DNA of 64,000 nucleotides from Cupriavidus sp. IDO (GTDB lineage: Bacteria; Pseudomonadota; Gammaproteobacteria; Burkholderiales; Burkholderiaceae), in the NCBI RefSeq assembly GCF_000812465.1, contig NZ_JWMA01000042.1:61162-125161 (forward strand), given 5' to 3'. The position numbers and the translations under genes are program-made. A model generated the notes under the pieces. The model saw only the letters and a program-made list of their open reading frames with translations. It had not been told where the DNA came from and did not search any database. Positions 1-10,868 of this stretch are shown piece after piece. Position 1 is the stretch's first letter. Every line of letters begins with the position of its first letter.

Positions 1-76
1 GCAGCGCGCTGCCAACCATGATGCAGGCCAGAAGGGGCCGGATACGGCGGCCAGTCCCGGTTCGGATTGCGGTCAT
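1..76 (-). CDS. Partial CDS, N-terminus of an exported or membrane protein
   Basis: Only the first 25 codons are inside the window; the gene continues past the left edge. The ATG is at 76-74 and is preceded by a clear Shine-Dalgarno AGGGGAA (complement of 81-87). The readable N-terminus has a basic start with several Arg, followed by a hydrophobic stretch (PLLACIMVGSAL) that looks like a signal peptide or first membrane helix. The family cannot be named from this fragment. It is divergent from the alcohol dehydrogenase gene. Confidence 0.55.
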   Translation of the reverse strand, partial: MTAIRTGTGRRIRPLLACIMVGSAL

Positions 77-357
77 GTTGTTCCCCTGAATTTCGTATGC
101 GGATTCTCCGACACATGAAGCGCCGCAGCGTTCAGTTTCTTTGTGCGCCGATCTGAATTCTTTATTTACGGCCGCACGACAGGCCGCTTGCAGGCAACAT
201 GGCACGACTTTGATCCGGATGAACCGTTGCAAAAGGTGTGCGTGCTATCTAGGTTCGAGGAGCCAGGCGCACGGCCGTGCCGCCACGCCCCCGGCCGCTG
301 TCGAGCCTGACAGCCGCGCCGAACCGGCGCCAAGCGCGCACTCCGTGGGAGAAACGT

Positions 358-1458
358 ATGACCGCAATGATGAAAGCCGCCGTCTTTGTCGCGCCCGGCA
401 GGATCGAACTGGCAGACAAGCCGATTCCTGACGTCGGCCCCAACGATGCGCTGGTGCGCATCACCACCACCACGATCTGCGGCACCGATGTCCACATCCT
501 GAAAGGCGAATACCCGGTCGCCAGGGGGCTGACGGTCGGCCACGAGCCCGTGGGCGTTATCGAGAAGCTCGGCAGCGCCGTGGTCGGCTACCAGGAAGGC
601 CAGCGCGTGATCGCCGGGGCCATCTGCCCCAACTTCAATTCCTATGCCGCGCAGGACGGCGTGGCCTCGCAGGACGGCAGCTACCTGGTGCCGCAAGGCC
701 TGTGCGGTTGCCACGGCTACAAGGCCACCGCAGGCTGGCGTTTCGGCAACCTGATCGACGGCACGCAGGCGGAATACGTGCTGGTGCCCGATGCGCAGGC
801 CAACCTCGCGCCGATTCCGGACGGCCTCACTGACGAGCAGGTACTGATGTGCCCGGACATCATGTCCACCGGCTTCAAGGGGGCGGAGAATGCCAACATC
901 CGCATCGGCGACACGGTCGCGGTATTCGCGCAGGGGCCGATCGGGCTGTGCGCCACGGCCGGCGCGCGGCTTTGCGGCGCCACCACCATCATCGCCATTG
1001 ACGGCAATGACCACCGCCTCGACATCGCCCGGAAGATGGGGGCGGACGTCACGCTGAATTTCCGTACGTGCGATGTGGTCGACGAAATCATGAAGCTGAC
1101 CGGCGGGCGCGGCGTGGATGCCTCGATCGAGGCGCTGGGCACGCAATCGACCTTCGAGTCCTCGCTGCGCGTGCTCAAGCCGGGCGGCACGCTGTCCAGC
1201 CTGGGCGTCTATTCCAGTGACCTGACGATTCCGCTGTCGGCCTTTGCCGCTGGCCTGGGCGACCACAAGATCAACACCGCCCTGTGCCCGGGGGGCAAGG
1301 AACGCATGCGAAGGCTGATCAACGTGATCGAATCCGGCCGCGTCGACCTCGGACTGCTGGTCACGCACAACTACAAGCTGGATGACATCGTGGCGGCCTA
1401 CGAGTTGTTCGCCAATCAGAGCGACGGCGTGCTGAAGGTGGCGGTCAAGCCGCACTGA
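358..1458 (+). CDS. adh: Zinc-dependent secondary alcohol dehydrogenase
   Basis: A 366-residue medium-chain dehydrogenase that oxidises alcohols to aldehydes or ketones with NAD(P). Catalytic zinc ligands are visible as Cys41 (ICGTDVH) and His62-Glu63 (VGHEPVG). The structural-zinc lobe with four Cys is absent, as in the secondary-alcohol subgroup. The Rossmann turn reads FAQGPIG, with Ala where a first Gly is common, and an Asp after the second strand (AIDGND) suggests NAD. From memory it closely resembles the Ralstonia eutropha Adh. ATG 358 was chosen because it begins MTAMMKAAVF and follows GGGAGAAACGT; longer in-frame starts upstream lack family similarity. It appears monocistronic. Confidence 0.92.
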   Translation: MTAMMKAAVFVAPGRIELADKPIPDVGPNDALVRITTTTICGTDVHILKGEYPVARGLTVGHEPVGVIEKLGSAVVGYQEGQRVIAGAICPNFNSYAAQDGVASQDGSYLVPQGLCGCHGYKATAGWRFGNLIDGTQAEYVLVPDAQANLAPIPDGLTDEQVLMCPDIMSTGFKGAENANIRIGDTVAVFAQGPIGLCATAGARLCGATTIIAIDGNDHRLDIARKMGADVTLNFRTCDVVDEIMKLTGGRGVDASIEALGTQSTFESSLRVLKPGGTLSSLGVYSSDLTIPLSAFAAGLGDHKINTALCPGGKERMRRLINVIESGRVDLGLLVTHNYKLDDIVAAYELFANQSDGVLKVAVKPH

Positions 1459-1600
1459 GTACGGCCGGTTGTCGCGCGAACGCGCATCGGCCGAGAGAAG
1501 CGGGTTTCCGGCCCACCCGAAGGGCTGGCGTAAAGTGTCCGGGCTGCAGCCCTGCGGTCCGCGACTGTTTTCTCACCTGTCCAGATGGAGGCTGCCAACC

Positions 1601-1771
1601 ATGGCCATCACCAACCGCATCCGAAAGAAGAAGCAATATCGCAAAGCCGTACTGAAGCTGCGAGCGGCCATCAAACGTGGCGACGAAGAGGCGATCCGGA
1701 CCCGGCGCGAGAAACTCAAGGCGTTGCCGGTTCCGCGCCAGCGCTACGCGCACCAGGCGACCGCAGCCTGA
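1601..1771 (+). CDS. Small basic hypothetical protein, 56 aa
   Basis: A 56-residue, strongly basic protein (MAITNRIRKKKQYRKAV...) rich in Lys and Arg, apparently mostly helical. ATG 1601 is preceded by AGATGGAGG at good spacing, which favours it over longer in-frame starts. The N-terminus superficially recalls ribosomal protein S20, but the length (S20 is about 87 aa) and the rest of the sequence do not fit. A nucleic-acid-binding role is only a guess from charge. It lies alone between adh and a convergent lipoprotein gene. Confidence 0.6.
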   Translation: MAITNRIRKKKQYRKAVLKLRAAIKRGDEEAIRTRREKLKALPVPRQRYAHQATAA

Positions 1772-1781
1772 CCTTGCTCCT

Positions 1782-1806
1782 GCTGAGCCGGCTGGCCCGG
1801 CTCAGC
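1782..1806. terminator. Convergent hairpin, possible bidirectional terminator
   Basis: A perfect 10-bp stem (1782-1791 with 1797-1806, GCTGAGCCGG arm) and 5-nt loop lie between the small basic gene and the convergent lipoprotein gene, overlapping the last codons of the latter. There is no U-run, so intrinsic termination is uncertain. Confidence 0.4.
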
Positions 1807-2242
1807 CCTTGGCGCGGTCCACCAGCGTCTTCATGGCGTCCGCCGGCAGCGGACCATGGCAAGTCCGTTCCCCGCCGGCTTCGCTGACAACCAGCCAGAC
1901 CTGTCCGGGCGATGCAGTGGGATGCATCAGCCAGGCCGGTCCACGCGCGCTGCCGCTGGGCGGAAGATTTTCCAGGACGCCCGTGCTGGTCGATTGCAGC
2001 ATGACCGCGCAGTCCGTCGCCGGCAACCTGGTTGCCGCCAGGAAGCCCGTATTGCCCAGCACTTCGGGCAGCGCCGTGTCGGATGCGCGCAGGAAGGAAT
2101 CGACATCGAATTTGCCGCCGCCAGCCGCGCCGGTGGCGCATGCAGCGATGGCCAGCGCAGCGGCGCAGGCGGCAACCGAGCCCGTGGCCCGACGGGCATG
2201 TCCGGCCAGGCCGGTTCCAGACGTATCCATGTCGACCCTCAT
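1802..2242 (-). CDS. Putative lipoprotein, unknown function
   Basis: A 146-residue protein. The N-terminus has basic residues, a hydrophobic stretch and a lipobox-like AIAAC with Cys35, followed by a Gly/Ala-rich linker and a small folded domain ending near [12 protein letters not shown]. The ATG (2242-2240) overlaps the lolA stop in an ATGA junction, which supports this start and translational coupling to lolA. MDTSG four codons in is the alternative. No known domain is recognised; position suggests an envelope protein co-expressed with the lipoprotein carrier. Confidence 0.65.
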   Translation of the reverse strand: MRVDMDTSGTGLAGHARRATGSVAACAAALAIAACATGAAGGGKFDVDSFLRASDTALPEVLGNTGFLAATRLPATDCAVMLQSTSTGVLENLPPSGSARGPAWLMHPTASPGQVWLVVSEAGGERTCHGPLPADAMKTLVDRAKG

Positions 2243-2877
2243 TGCTTCATCACGTCGGCGCCCTTGGGCACCGTGAACCGGAAAGCATCGGCCGGCAGCG
2301 CCGGGTTCTTCTGCATGGCCGAAAAGGTCAGCAGCGTGGTGTTGCCGAAGGCGTCGCGCAACTCCATCGCCTCCAGGTTGCCCCCCTTGAAGCCGATGCC
2401 GATGCGCTCGAACTGCGTGTCCCTGGCTTTCGGCGTCAGTTCCAGCCACTCCACGCCGTCGCGGGTCGGGCCGTTCTTCACCACGAAGTTCTTCTCCAGG
2501 TCATTGCTGCCGAACAGGATGGCGGCCGGGCTCGAACCGAGCGCGCCGTCGAGCTTGCGCTCGGTGACCTGGTTCAGGTCCTTGTCGTAGATATACAGCG
2601 TCTGGCCGTCGGCCTGCAGGAGCTGATCGTAAGGCTTGGTGTAGCGCCACGTGAATTTGCCCGGGCGCGAGAACACGAATGTGCCGCTCGATGTGCCAGT
2701 CACCTTTAGGGTATCGCCCTGCCCCTTCACCTGCCGTTGCGTGAATTCACCCCTGGCGCTCTTGACGCCCGAGACGAAGCTCTGGAGCTGGTCGGTGGCC
2801 GCGGCCAGTGCCATGGGCGCGTGCAGCGCGAACATGGCCAGCGCGGCGCAGGCCGACACGATGAAGCGGTTTCGCAT
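2239..2877 (-). CDS. lolA: Outer-membrane lipoprotein carrier protein LolA
   Basis: Periplasmic chaperone that takes mature lipoproteins from the LolCDE transporter to LolB in the outer membrane. 212 residues with a signal peptide ending near ALAA (about residue 26). Typical LolA stretches are visible: GEFTQRQ, a [20 protein letters not shown] strand region, and [15 protein letters not shown]. Length matches the family. It is the first gene of a two-gene minus-strand unit with the lipoprotein gene and lies downstream of ftsK in the same direction (173-nt gap), the usual ftsK-lolA neighbourhood of proteobacteria. Confidence 0.95.
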   Translation of the reverse strand: MRNRFIVSACAALAMFALHAPMALAAATDQLQSFVSGVKSARGEFTQRQVKGQGDTLKVTGTSSGTFVFSRPGKFTWRYTKPYDQLLQADGQTLYIYDKDLNQVTERKLDGALGSSPAAILFGSNDLEKNFVVKNGPTRDGVEWLELTPKARDTQFERIGIGFKGGNLEAMELRDAFGNTTLLTFSAMQKNPALPADAFRFTVPKGADVMKQ

Positions 2878-3050
2878 GGTTCAGGTCCTTGCTTGATGGA
2901 AGACGTGGCACGCCGCCGCTGATGCCTGTTGCGGCGTAGCGCGACCTGTCCGGTTAGAGTGCGCAGGCGCGCCGGGATTCCGCCCCGCGGCCGCCACCGG
3001 GTAACCGCATGTTACCGCTCATCTTGCCGCCGATGTTACCGATACGGCGC

Positions 3051-5375
3051 TCACTCTTCGTCGCGGGCAGCCCCGGGCTGCACCAGGATGTCGCGGTTGC
3101 CGTTGCCCGACATCGCAGACACCAGGCCCGCCTTCTCCATGTCTTCCAGCAGCCGCGCGGCGCGGTTGTAGCCGATACGCAGGTGCCGCTGCACCAGCGA
3201 GATCGAGGCGCGCCGGTTCTTCAGCACCACGTCGACCGCCTGGTCATACAGCGGATCGGCCTCGCCGCCTCCGCCGCCGATGCCCGCGCCGCCGCCAAAG
3301 CCATCGCCGCCGGCGGCGTCATCGGTCAGGCCGCCTTCGAGAATGCCCTCGATATAGTTGGCCTCGCCGGACTCCTTGAGCTTCTCCACCACGCGGTGCA
3401 CTTCTTCGTCGGAGACAAAGGCGCCGTGCACGCGAATCGGCAGCCCGGTGCCCGGCGCCAGGTAGAGCATGTCGCCCATGCCCAGCAGCGCTTCTGCGCC
3501 CTGCTGGTCGAGGATGGTGCGCGAATCGATCTTGCTGCTGACCTGGAAGGCGATCCGGGTCGGCACGTTGGCCTTGATCAGGCCGGTAATGACATCCACC
3601 GACGGACGCTGCGTGGCCAGCACCAGGTGCAGCCCCGCCGCGCGCGCCTTCTGCGCGATCCGAGCGATCAGCTCTTCCACCTTCTTGCCCACCACCATCA
3701 TCAGGTCGGCCAGCTCGTCGATGACGATCACGATCATCGGCAGTTTGTCGAGCGGCTCCGGCGCATCCGGTGTCAGGCTGAACGGATTGGGGATCTTTTC
3801 TTCCCTGGCCGCCGCCTCGTCGATCTTCTTGTTGTAGCCGGCCAGGTTGCGCACGCCCAGCTTGCTCATCAGCTTGTAGCGGCGCTCCATCTCGCCGACC
3901 GCCCAGTTGAGCGCGTTGCCGGCCTGCCGCATGTCGGTCACGACCGGGCACAGCAGGTGGGGGATGCCCTCGTAGACACTCATTTCGAGCATCTTCGGAT
4001 CGATCAGGATCAGGCGGACGCTTTCCGCCTTGGCCTTATACAGCAGCGACAGGATCATGGCGTTGATCCCGACCGACTTGCCCGAGCCGGTGGTGCCGGC
4101 CACCATGCAGTGCGGCATCTTGGCGAGGTCCGCCACCATCGGCTTGCCGGCGATGTCCTTGCCCAGCGCCATGGTCAGGTTCGATGCGCTCTCGTTGTAG
4201 ATCTGCGAACCGAGGATTTCCGACAGGCGCACGGTCTGGCGCTTCGGGTTGGGCAGTTCCAGCCCCATGTAGTTCTTGCCCGGGATGGTCTCCACCACGC
4301 GGATCGATACCAGCGACAGCGAACGCGCCAGGTCGCGCGCCAGGTTGACCACCTGGCTGCCCTTGACGCCGGTGGCCGGCTCGATCTCGTAGCGGGTAAT
4401 GACCGGGCCCGGATAAGCCGCCACCACCTTGACCTCGACACCGAAGTCCTTGAGCTTCTTCTCGATCAGGCGCGAGGTGAATTCCAGCGTCTCGGCGCTG
4501 ACGGTTTCCTGGTGCGCCGGGATCGGATCGAGCAGCGACAGCGGCGGTAGATCCGAATCCTGGATGTCGGCAAACAGCGGCTGCTGCTTCTCGCGCTCCA
4601 CTCGCTCGTGCTTGGGCACGGCCTGCGGGCGCACGATCTGCACCGGCGTGGCTTCCTCGATCCGCACCCGCTGCACCTCAACCGTCTCGGTACGCTCGAC
4701 CTTGGCGGCGGCGCCGATGGCCCGGTCCTGCTTGCTTTCGCGGCGCGCCTTGAAGCCAAGGAACAGCGTCTCGACAAAGCCGCCGATATGCTCGGCAACC
4801 GACAGCCACGAGAAATGGAAGAACAGCGACAGCCCGATCGCCAGCAGCAACAGCAGCAGCAGCGTGGCGCCGGTGAAGCCGAGCGCGACCTGCATCCAGC
4901 CGCCCAGCAGGTCGCCCAGCACGCCGCCCGGCGCGCGCGGCAGCGCGGCGCGCAGCGGATACATGCGGATCGCCTCCAGGCCCATGCTGGAGAACAGGGT
5001 CAGCCCAAAGCCGATCCAGCTGACGGTCACGCCGTGGCGATGCTCCTCGCGCCCGGGCAGCTCGGCCATCAGCGAGCGCCAGCCGCGCCAGCAGCGCCGG
5101 ATCAGCAGCACCGCCCACCAGTAGGCCGAGAAGCCGAAGATGAAGAACAGCACATCGGCCAGCCAGGCGCCGACGCGCCCGCCGAGGTTGTGGATATCCG
5201 CCACCTGGTTGGCATGCGACCAGCCCGGATCGGCCTTGCTGTAGCTCGCGAGCACGCACAGGAAGCCGAGTGTGACCGCCAGGAGCAGGAACCAGCGCAC
5301 CTCGCCAAGCAGTTTGCCAATGCGCGAAGGCAGCGCAGACGGATCGGTCCGGGTTGTCGTGGTAGCTCTGGCCAT
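3051..5375 (-). CDS. ftsK: DNA translocase FtsK
   Basis: Septal DNA translocase that moves chromosome ends toward dif and activates XerCD. 774 residues, short for the family because the central linker is small. The N-terminus has about four membrane helices (residues about 25-190), then a linker, then the motor with Walker A GTTGSGKS (about 425-432) and Walker [12 protein letters not shown]. The C-terminal gamma winged helix ([11 protein letters not shown] to [12 protein letters not shown]) reads KOPS sites. A Gly-rich stretch just before gamma ([19 protein letters not shown]) looks like a flexible hinge. It is divergent from trxB. Confidence 0.96.
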   Translation of the reverse strand: MARATTTTRTDPSALPSRIGKLLGEVRWFLLLAVTLGFLCVLASYSKADPGWSHANQVADIHNLGGRVGAWLADVLFFIFGFSAYWWAVLLIRRCWRGWRSLMAELPGREEHRHGVTVSWIGFGLTLFSSMGLEAIRMYPLRAALPRAPGGVLGDLLGGWMQVALGFTGATLLLLLLLAIGLSLFFHFSWLSVAEHIGGFVETLFLGFKARRESKQDRAIGAAAKVERTETVEVQRVRIEEATPVQIVRPQAVPKHERVEREKQQPLFADIQDSDLPPLSLLDPIPAHQETVSAETLEFTSRLIEKKLKDFGVEVKVVAAYPGPVITRYEIEPATGVKGSQVVNLARDLARSLSLVSIRVVETIPGKNYMGLELPNPKRQTVRLSEILGSQIYNESASNLTMALGKDIAGKPMVADLAKMPHCMVAGTTGSGKSVGINAMILSLLYKAKAESVRLILIDPKMLEMSVYEGIPHLLCPVVTDMRQAGNALNWAVGEMERRYKLMSKLGVRNLAGYNKKIDEAAAREEKIPNPFSLTPDAPEPLDKLPMIVIVIDELADLMMVVGKKVEELIARIAQKARAAGLHLVLATQRPSVDVITGLIKANVPTRIAFQVSSKIDSRTILDQQGAEALLGMGDMLYLAPGTGLPIRVHGAFVSDEEVHRVVEKLKESGEANYIEGILEGGLTDDAAGGDGFGGGAGIGGGGGEADPLYDQAVDVVLKNRRASISLVQRHLRIGYNRAARLLEDMEKAGLVSAMSGNGNRDILVQPGAARDEE

Positions 5376-5480
5376 GCCTTGAAGGAGTTAGCTTGCAGGT
5401 GATCGTGGCGGCCATTTTAACTTGGCAAGGGACTATCGCCGCCATTGGAATTTGCAACAGTGGGCAAATGCGGCTCCTCT

Positions 5481-6508
<1,028 letters not shown>

Positions 6509-6517
6509 CACCCCTCC

Positions 6518-6540
6518 GGCCCGGCCGTCCTGGCCGGGCC
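6518..6540 (+). terminator. GC-rich hairpin after trxB
   Basis: Perfect 9-bp stem GGCCCGGCC/GGCCGGGCC with a 5-nt loop, starting 9 nt after the trxB stop. The U-run is weak (a single TT), so it may be a pause or processing hairpin. Confidence 0.5.
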
Positions 6541-6580
6541 TTGCGGCCCAGCCCTCCCGCTGTGCCCGATCCCCTCTGGA

Positions 6581-6586
6581 TATAAT
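6581..6586 (+). promoter_or_regulatory. Candidate -10 box for the Smr gene
   Basis: TATAAT 24 nt upstream of the Smr-protein ATG, downstream of the trxB hairpin. The -35 region is poor. Confidence 0.4.
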
Positions 6587-6610
6587 CCTGCCGAGCCACC
6601 GGAGATTTCG

Positions 6611-7285
6611 ATGACGCACGGCGCCAGCAAACCCCACCGTCCGACCAAGCGCTTTGGCCTGAACGACCTGTCCGGGCTGCGCGACACCCTCAAGGCAGAC
6701 ACCGAGCGCCGCGAAGCCGAGCGCCTGGCCGCCGAGCAGGCCGCCCAGCGCGCCCGCGAGGAAGCCAACGTCTTCCGCAGCACCGTGGGCCAGGTCAGCC
6801 AGTTGCGCGACCGCAACCGCGCCGCGCTACCGCCCAGCAAGCCCGCGCCCGTACCGGTGCAGTCGCAGATGAACGACAAGGCCGTGCTGCAGGCCTCGCT
6901 GTCCGACGAGTTCGATGTCGAGAGCCTGCTTGAAACGGATGAGACCCTGTCCTTCCGGCGCCCCGGCATCGGCATGGACGTGATCCGCAAGCTGCGCCGC
7001 GGCGAATGGGTGCCGCAGGACAAGGTGGACCTGCACGGCCTTCGCAGCGACGAGGCGCGCGAGGCGCTGGCCGAATTCCTGCGCCGCTCCGTGCGCAACG
7101 GCGTGCGCTGCGTGCGCGTGATCCACGGCAAGGGCCTGGGCTCGCCCGACAAGCTGCCCGTGCTCAAGGGCAAGGTGCGCAGCTGGCTGGTGCAGAAGGA
7201 GGAGGTCATCGCCTTCGTACAGGCACGCGAGGCCGAAGGCGGCGCCGGCGCCCTGATGGTCCTGCTGCGCCAGCCCCGCGCCTGA
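6611..7285 (+). CDS. Smr/MutS2-domain protein (putative nuclease)
   Basis: 224 residues. The N-terminal half is charged and coiled-coil-like (many Glu, Arg, Ala). The C-terminal half is a stand-alone Smr domain with VDLHGLRSDEA and the HGKG motif (VIHGKGLGS), as in E. coli SmrA/SmrB. Members of this family nick DNA or cleave RNA; SmrB acts at collided ribosomes. Substrate here is not deducible. The stop overlaps the next ATG (TGATG), so the two genes are co-translated. Confidence 0.88.
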   Translation: MTHGASKPHRPTKRFGLNDLSGLRDTLKADTERREAERLAAEQAAQRAREEANVFRSTVGQVSQLRDRNRAALPPSKPAPVPVQSQMNDKAVLQASLSDEFDVESLLETDETLSFRRPGIGMDVIRKLRRGEWVPQDKVDLHGLRSDEAREALAEFLRRSVRNGVRCVRVIHGKGLGSPDKLPVLKGKVRSWLVQKEEVIAFVQAREAEGGAGALMVLLRQPRA

Positions 7286-7926
7286 TGCACCTTCCGCTCG
7301 AATTGCTGGTGGGGCGGCTGCCCCTGGTCCTCCATGCGATGGAGGTGATCGGCGTGCTTTCGTTCGCGGTCTCGGGCGTGGTAGACGCCCGCAAGCAGCG
7401 CCTGGACGTGGTCGGCACCTTCGTGGTGGCGTTTGCCACGGCATTCGGCGGCGGCACGGTGCGCGACGTGCTGCTGGACCGGCGCCCCTTTTACTGGGTC
7501 GACCACGAAGGCTATGTGCTGCTGATCTTCGTGATGTCTTTCGGCGCCTCGTTCGTCTTCCGCGTGGTGAGCCGGGCGGTCTCGGACCGCACCATGATCG
7601 TGGCCGATGCGATCGGCCTGGGACTGTTCTCGGTCACGGGCGCCTCGCTGGCCCTGGTGGCCCAGATGACGCCAACCGTAGCCGTCATGATGGGCATCAT
7701 CTCCGCCGTGTTCGGCGGCGTGGTGCGGGACGTGCTGTGCAATGAAGTGCCGATGATCCTGCGCGACCGCTCGCCCTATGCCACCTGCTCCTTCGTCGGC
7801 TGCTGGGTCTACGTGGGCCTGACGTGGATGCAGGCGCAGCAGGAAGTGGCCCTGCTGGCAGGCGCGGTGATCATCGTTGCCATGCGCCTGGTGTCGGTGC
7901 AGTACGGCTGGAAGCTGCCGAGCTGA
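7285..7926 (+). CDS. TRIC/UPF0126 family inner-membrane protein (YadS-like)
   Basis: 213 residues in about seven hydrophobic segments, forming two repeats. Each repeat carries a Gly-rich GGxVRDVL motif: FGGGTVRDVLL and FGGVVRDVLCNE. This duplicated signature marks the trimeric intracellular cation channel (UPF0126) family, proposed in bacteria to conduct K+ or transport glycine. The start overlaps the Smr stop by one base; MEVIG 18 codons later is an alternative. It is convergent with glnB, with a terminator between. Confidence 0.88.
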   Translation: MHLPLELLVGRLPLVLHAMEVIGVLSFAVSGVVDARKQRLDVVGTFVVAFATAFGGGTVRDVLLDRRPFYWVDHEGYVLLIFVMSFGASFVFRVVSRAVSDRTMIVADAIGLGLFSVTGASLALVAQMTPTVAVMMGIISAVFGGVVRDVLCNEVPMILRDRSPYATCSFVGCWVYVGLTWMQAQQEVALLAGAVIIVAMRLVSVQYGWKLPS

Positions 7927-7955
7927 AAACAAAAACGCCGCCTCGCGGGCGGCGC
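7926..7955 (-). terminator. Rho-independent terminator of glnB
   Basis: Stem 7936-7942 with 7948-7954 (CGCCGCC/GGCGGCG), loop TCGCG. Read on the minus strand it is followed by TTTTTGTTTT, just after the glnB stop. Confidence 0.85.
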
Positions 7956-7979
7956 TGCATCAATCTCGCTGTCGAAGCC

Positions 7980-8354
<375 letters not shown>

Positions 8355-8609
8355 CTAACACCTATATCGCCTGCAGCGCGAAAAGATGACGTCTCTCGAG
8401 TTGCATTTTACCAGTCATTTGCGCGAATCCCTTGTAGCTCGGGCCGCCGCGCCGCTCGCCGTATGTACGCCAGCGCGCACCCGGGCGAGCCGTTCACACG
8501 CCGCACGGCTGTGGATAAGTCTGTGGAAACTTCAGGGAAAAGCTGTGAAGAATCCATGAGACGCCGGCATCACCAGCGCTAACTTTATCCCGGCGGTTGC
8601 CCACCTCGA

Positions 8610-10658
8610 TCAGTCCGGCACCTTCTCCAGGTCCTTGAGCCACACCACCGATTCCGAATCACTCGGCGCACGCCAGTCGCCGCGCGGCGACAGTGACCCG
8701 CCGGAACCCACCTTGGGCGCGTTGGGGATGCACGACCGCTTGAACTGGCTCGTGCGGAAGAAGCGATCCAGGAAGATGCCGAGATAGCGCTTGATGTCCG
8801 CCAGGCCGTACTCGTTGCGCGCCACGTGTGGGCCGTTCGGCCAGTTGCCGCGCTCGCGGTCGCCCCAGGCGTGCAAGGCCAGGAAAGCCACCTTTGAAGG
8901 CGCAAAGCCAAAGCGCAGCGTGTAGTACAGGTTGAAGTCCTGCAGCTCGTAAGGGCCGATCGTGCTTTCCGTCTTCTGCTCCGGACCATGACTGGAATCG
9001 CCGGGCACCAGCTCCGGGCTGATATCGGTATCGAGCACGCTGATCAGCACATCGGAGCCGCCCTCGCCCACCTGCCCGGTTTCCGCCACCCAGCGCACCA
9101 GGTGCGAAATCAGCGTCTTCGGCACGCTCGCGTTCACGTTGTAGTGCGACATGTGGTCGCCCACGCCGTAGGTGCACCAGCCCAGCGCCAGTTCGCTCAG
9201 GTCGCCGGTGCCGATCACGATGGCATGGTTGTGATTGGCCAGCCGGAACAGGTGGTTGGTGCGCTCGCCGGCCTGGACGTTCTCGAACGTCACGTCATAG
9301 ACCTTTTCGCCCGATGCATAGGGATGGCCCAGATCCTTGAGCATCGCCATGCAGCTCGGGCGGATATCGATCTCCCTGGCCGTGCATCCGACCAGCTCCA
9401 TCAGCTGGCGCGCCTGCTTGAGCGTGCGGTCGCTGGTCGCGAAGCCCGGCATCGTATAGGCCAGGATATTGGCGCGCGGCAGGTTGAGCCGGTCCATGGC
9501 CTTGGCGCATACCAGCAGCGCGTGGGTGGAGTCGAGCCCGCCCGACACGCCGATCACGACCTTCCTGATATTGCTGGCCGACAGCCGCTGCACCAGCGCC
9601 TGGACCTGGATGTTGTAGACCTCGTTGCAGCGCGCGTCGCGTTGCTTCGGGTCGGCCGGCACGTACGGGAAGCGTGCCACGTTGCGCTCCAGCGGCAGCG
9701 GCTTGTCCAGCGCCATGTCAAGCGCGAAGCGGACCACGCGGAACTTGTCGACTTCCGCCTTGTGCCGGCGCACCGAGTGGCCGAAGGTCACCTGGTGCAT
9801 GCGCTCGCGCGAAAGCCGCTCGACGTCGACATCGGCGCAAAGCAGGTGCGAGGTGTCGGCAAAGCGCTCGGATTCCGCCAGCAGCTCGCCGTTCTCGCAG
9901 ATCAGCGCCTGCCCGTCCCACGCCAGGTCGGTGGAAGACTCCCCCTTGCCGGCGGACGTGTACAGGTAGGCGGCCAGGCATCGCGCGGACTGCTGGGAGA
10001 CCAGCTGGTGCCGGTAGCCCGCCTTGCCAACCACGATGTTCGATGCGGACAGGTTGACCAGCACCGTCGCCCCGGCCAGCGCCGCGAATGACGAAGGCGG
10101 GATCGGCACCCACACGTCTTCGCAGATTTCCGCGTGGAAGCGGAAGTCCGGGATGTTCTCGATATCGAACAGCAGCCCGGCGCCGAACGGCACGTCCTGC
10201 CCGAGCAGCCGGACGGAGTCGGTCGCGGCATTGTCGGCGGCGCTGAACTGGCGTGCCTCGTAGAACTCCCAGTAGTTCGGCAGGTAGGACTTCGGCACCA
10301 CGCCCTGTACGCGCCCCCGCGCGACAACCACGGCGCAGTTGAACAACTGGTGCTCCACACGCAGCGGCATGCCGACGATCAGTGCCGCCGGAATCCGGCG
10401 CGACGCCTCGACAATGGCGGCCAGCGCCTCTTCGCAGGCTTCCAGCAGCGCGCGCTGGTGGAACAGGTCGTCGCAGGTGTAGGCGGAGATCCCGAGCTCC
10501 GGGAACGCAACCAGCACGGCGCCCTTCTTCGCCGCCTGCGTCGCCAGCGCAATTGTTTCACTGGCATTGAAGGCCGGGTCGGCTACCCGGCAGACAGGCA
10601 CGCCCACCGCGACACGCGCAAAGCCGTGGGAATACAGGTTGAAAAAAGGGTTCTTCAT
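8610..10658 (-). CDS. nadE: Glutamine-dependent NAD+ synthetase
   Basis: Converts deamido-NAD to NAD using ATP and glutamine, the last step of NAD synthesis. 682 residues in two domains. The N-terminal nitrilase-type glutaminase has Glu in [15 protein letters not shown] (about 49), Lys in [11 protein letters not shown] (about 121) and nucleophile Cys in [11 protein letters not shown] (about 177). The C-terminal synthetase has the ATP-pyrophosphatase loop SGGLDS (about 370). Start [13 protein letters not shown] at 10658 is preferred because AAGG lies at proper distance; an in-frame start 24 nt upstream exists. Confidence 0.95.
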   Translation of the reverse strand: MKNPFFNLYSHGFARVAVGVPVCRVADPAFNASETIALATQAAKKGAVLVAFPELGISAYTCDDLFHQRALLEACEEALAAIVEASRRIPAALIVGMPLRVEHQLFNCAVVVARGRVQGVVPKSYLPNYWEFYEARQFSAADNAATDSVRLLGQDVPFGAGLLFDIENIPDFRFHAEICEDVWVPIPPSSFAALAGATVLVNLSASNIVVGKAGYRHQLVSQQSARCLAAYLYTSAGKGESSTDLAWDGQALICENGELLAESERFADTSHLLCADVDVERLSRERMHQVTFGHSVRRHKAEVDKFRVVRFALDMALDKPLPLERNVARFPYVPADPKQRDARCNEVYNIQVQALVQRLSASNIRKVVIGVSGGLDSTHALLVCAKAMDRLNLPRANILAYTMPGFATSDRTLKQARQLMELVGCTAREIDIRPSCMAMLKDLGHPYASGEKVYDVTFENVQAGERTNHLFRLANHNHAIVIGTGDLSELALGWCTYGVGDHMSHYNVNASVPKTLISHLVRWVAETGQVGEGGSDVLISVLDTDISPELVPGDSSHGPEQKTESTIGPYELQDFNLYYTLRFGFAPSKVAFLALHAWGDRERGNWPNGPHVARNEYGLADIKRYLGIFLDRFFRTSQFKRSCIPNAPKVGSGGSLSPRGDWRAPSDSESVVWLKDLEKVPD

Positions 10659-10868
10659 ATCGGGCCTTGGTTTCCTGACCATGCAGCACGCAGGCGGGCC
10701 GCCGGAGGCATCCGCGGATGCGTCGTCGGAGGGTTCTGGTGACGAGATTGCACCATTTTACGACGACCGCAACGCCCTCGCCGGCCGCCGCAGCAATGCC
10801 GCATCGTTTCCGGTAGACTCGACCGGACTGGCCGAGGCCGGCAACCACTCAAGACGGGAACAGGTGCA

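Noticed and set aside
200..215. Sigma-54-like TGGCACG followed by TTTGAT upstream of adh
   Set aside because: The second element has no GC at the required 10-base spacing from GG, so it does not fit the -24/-12 rule.
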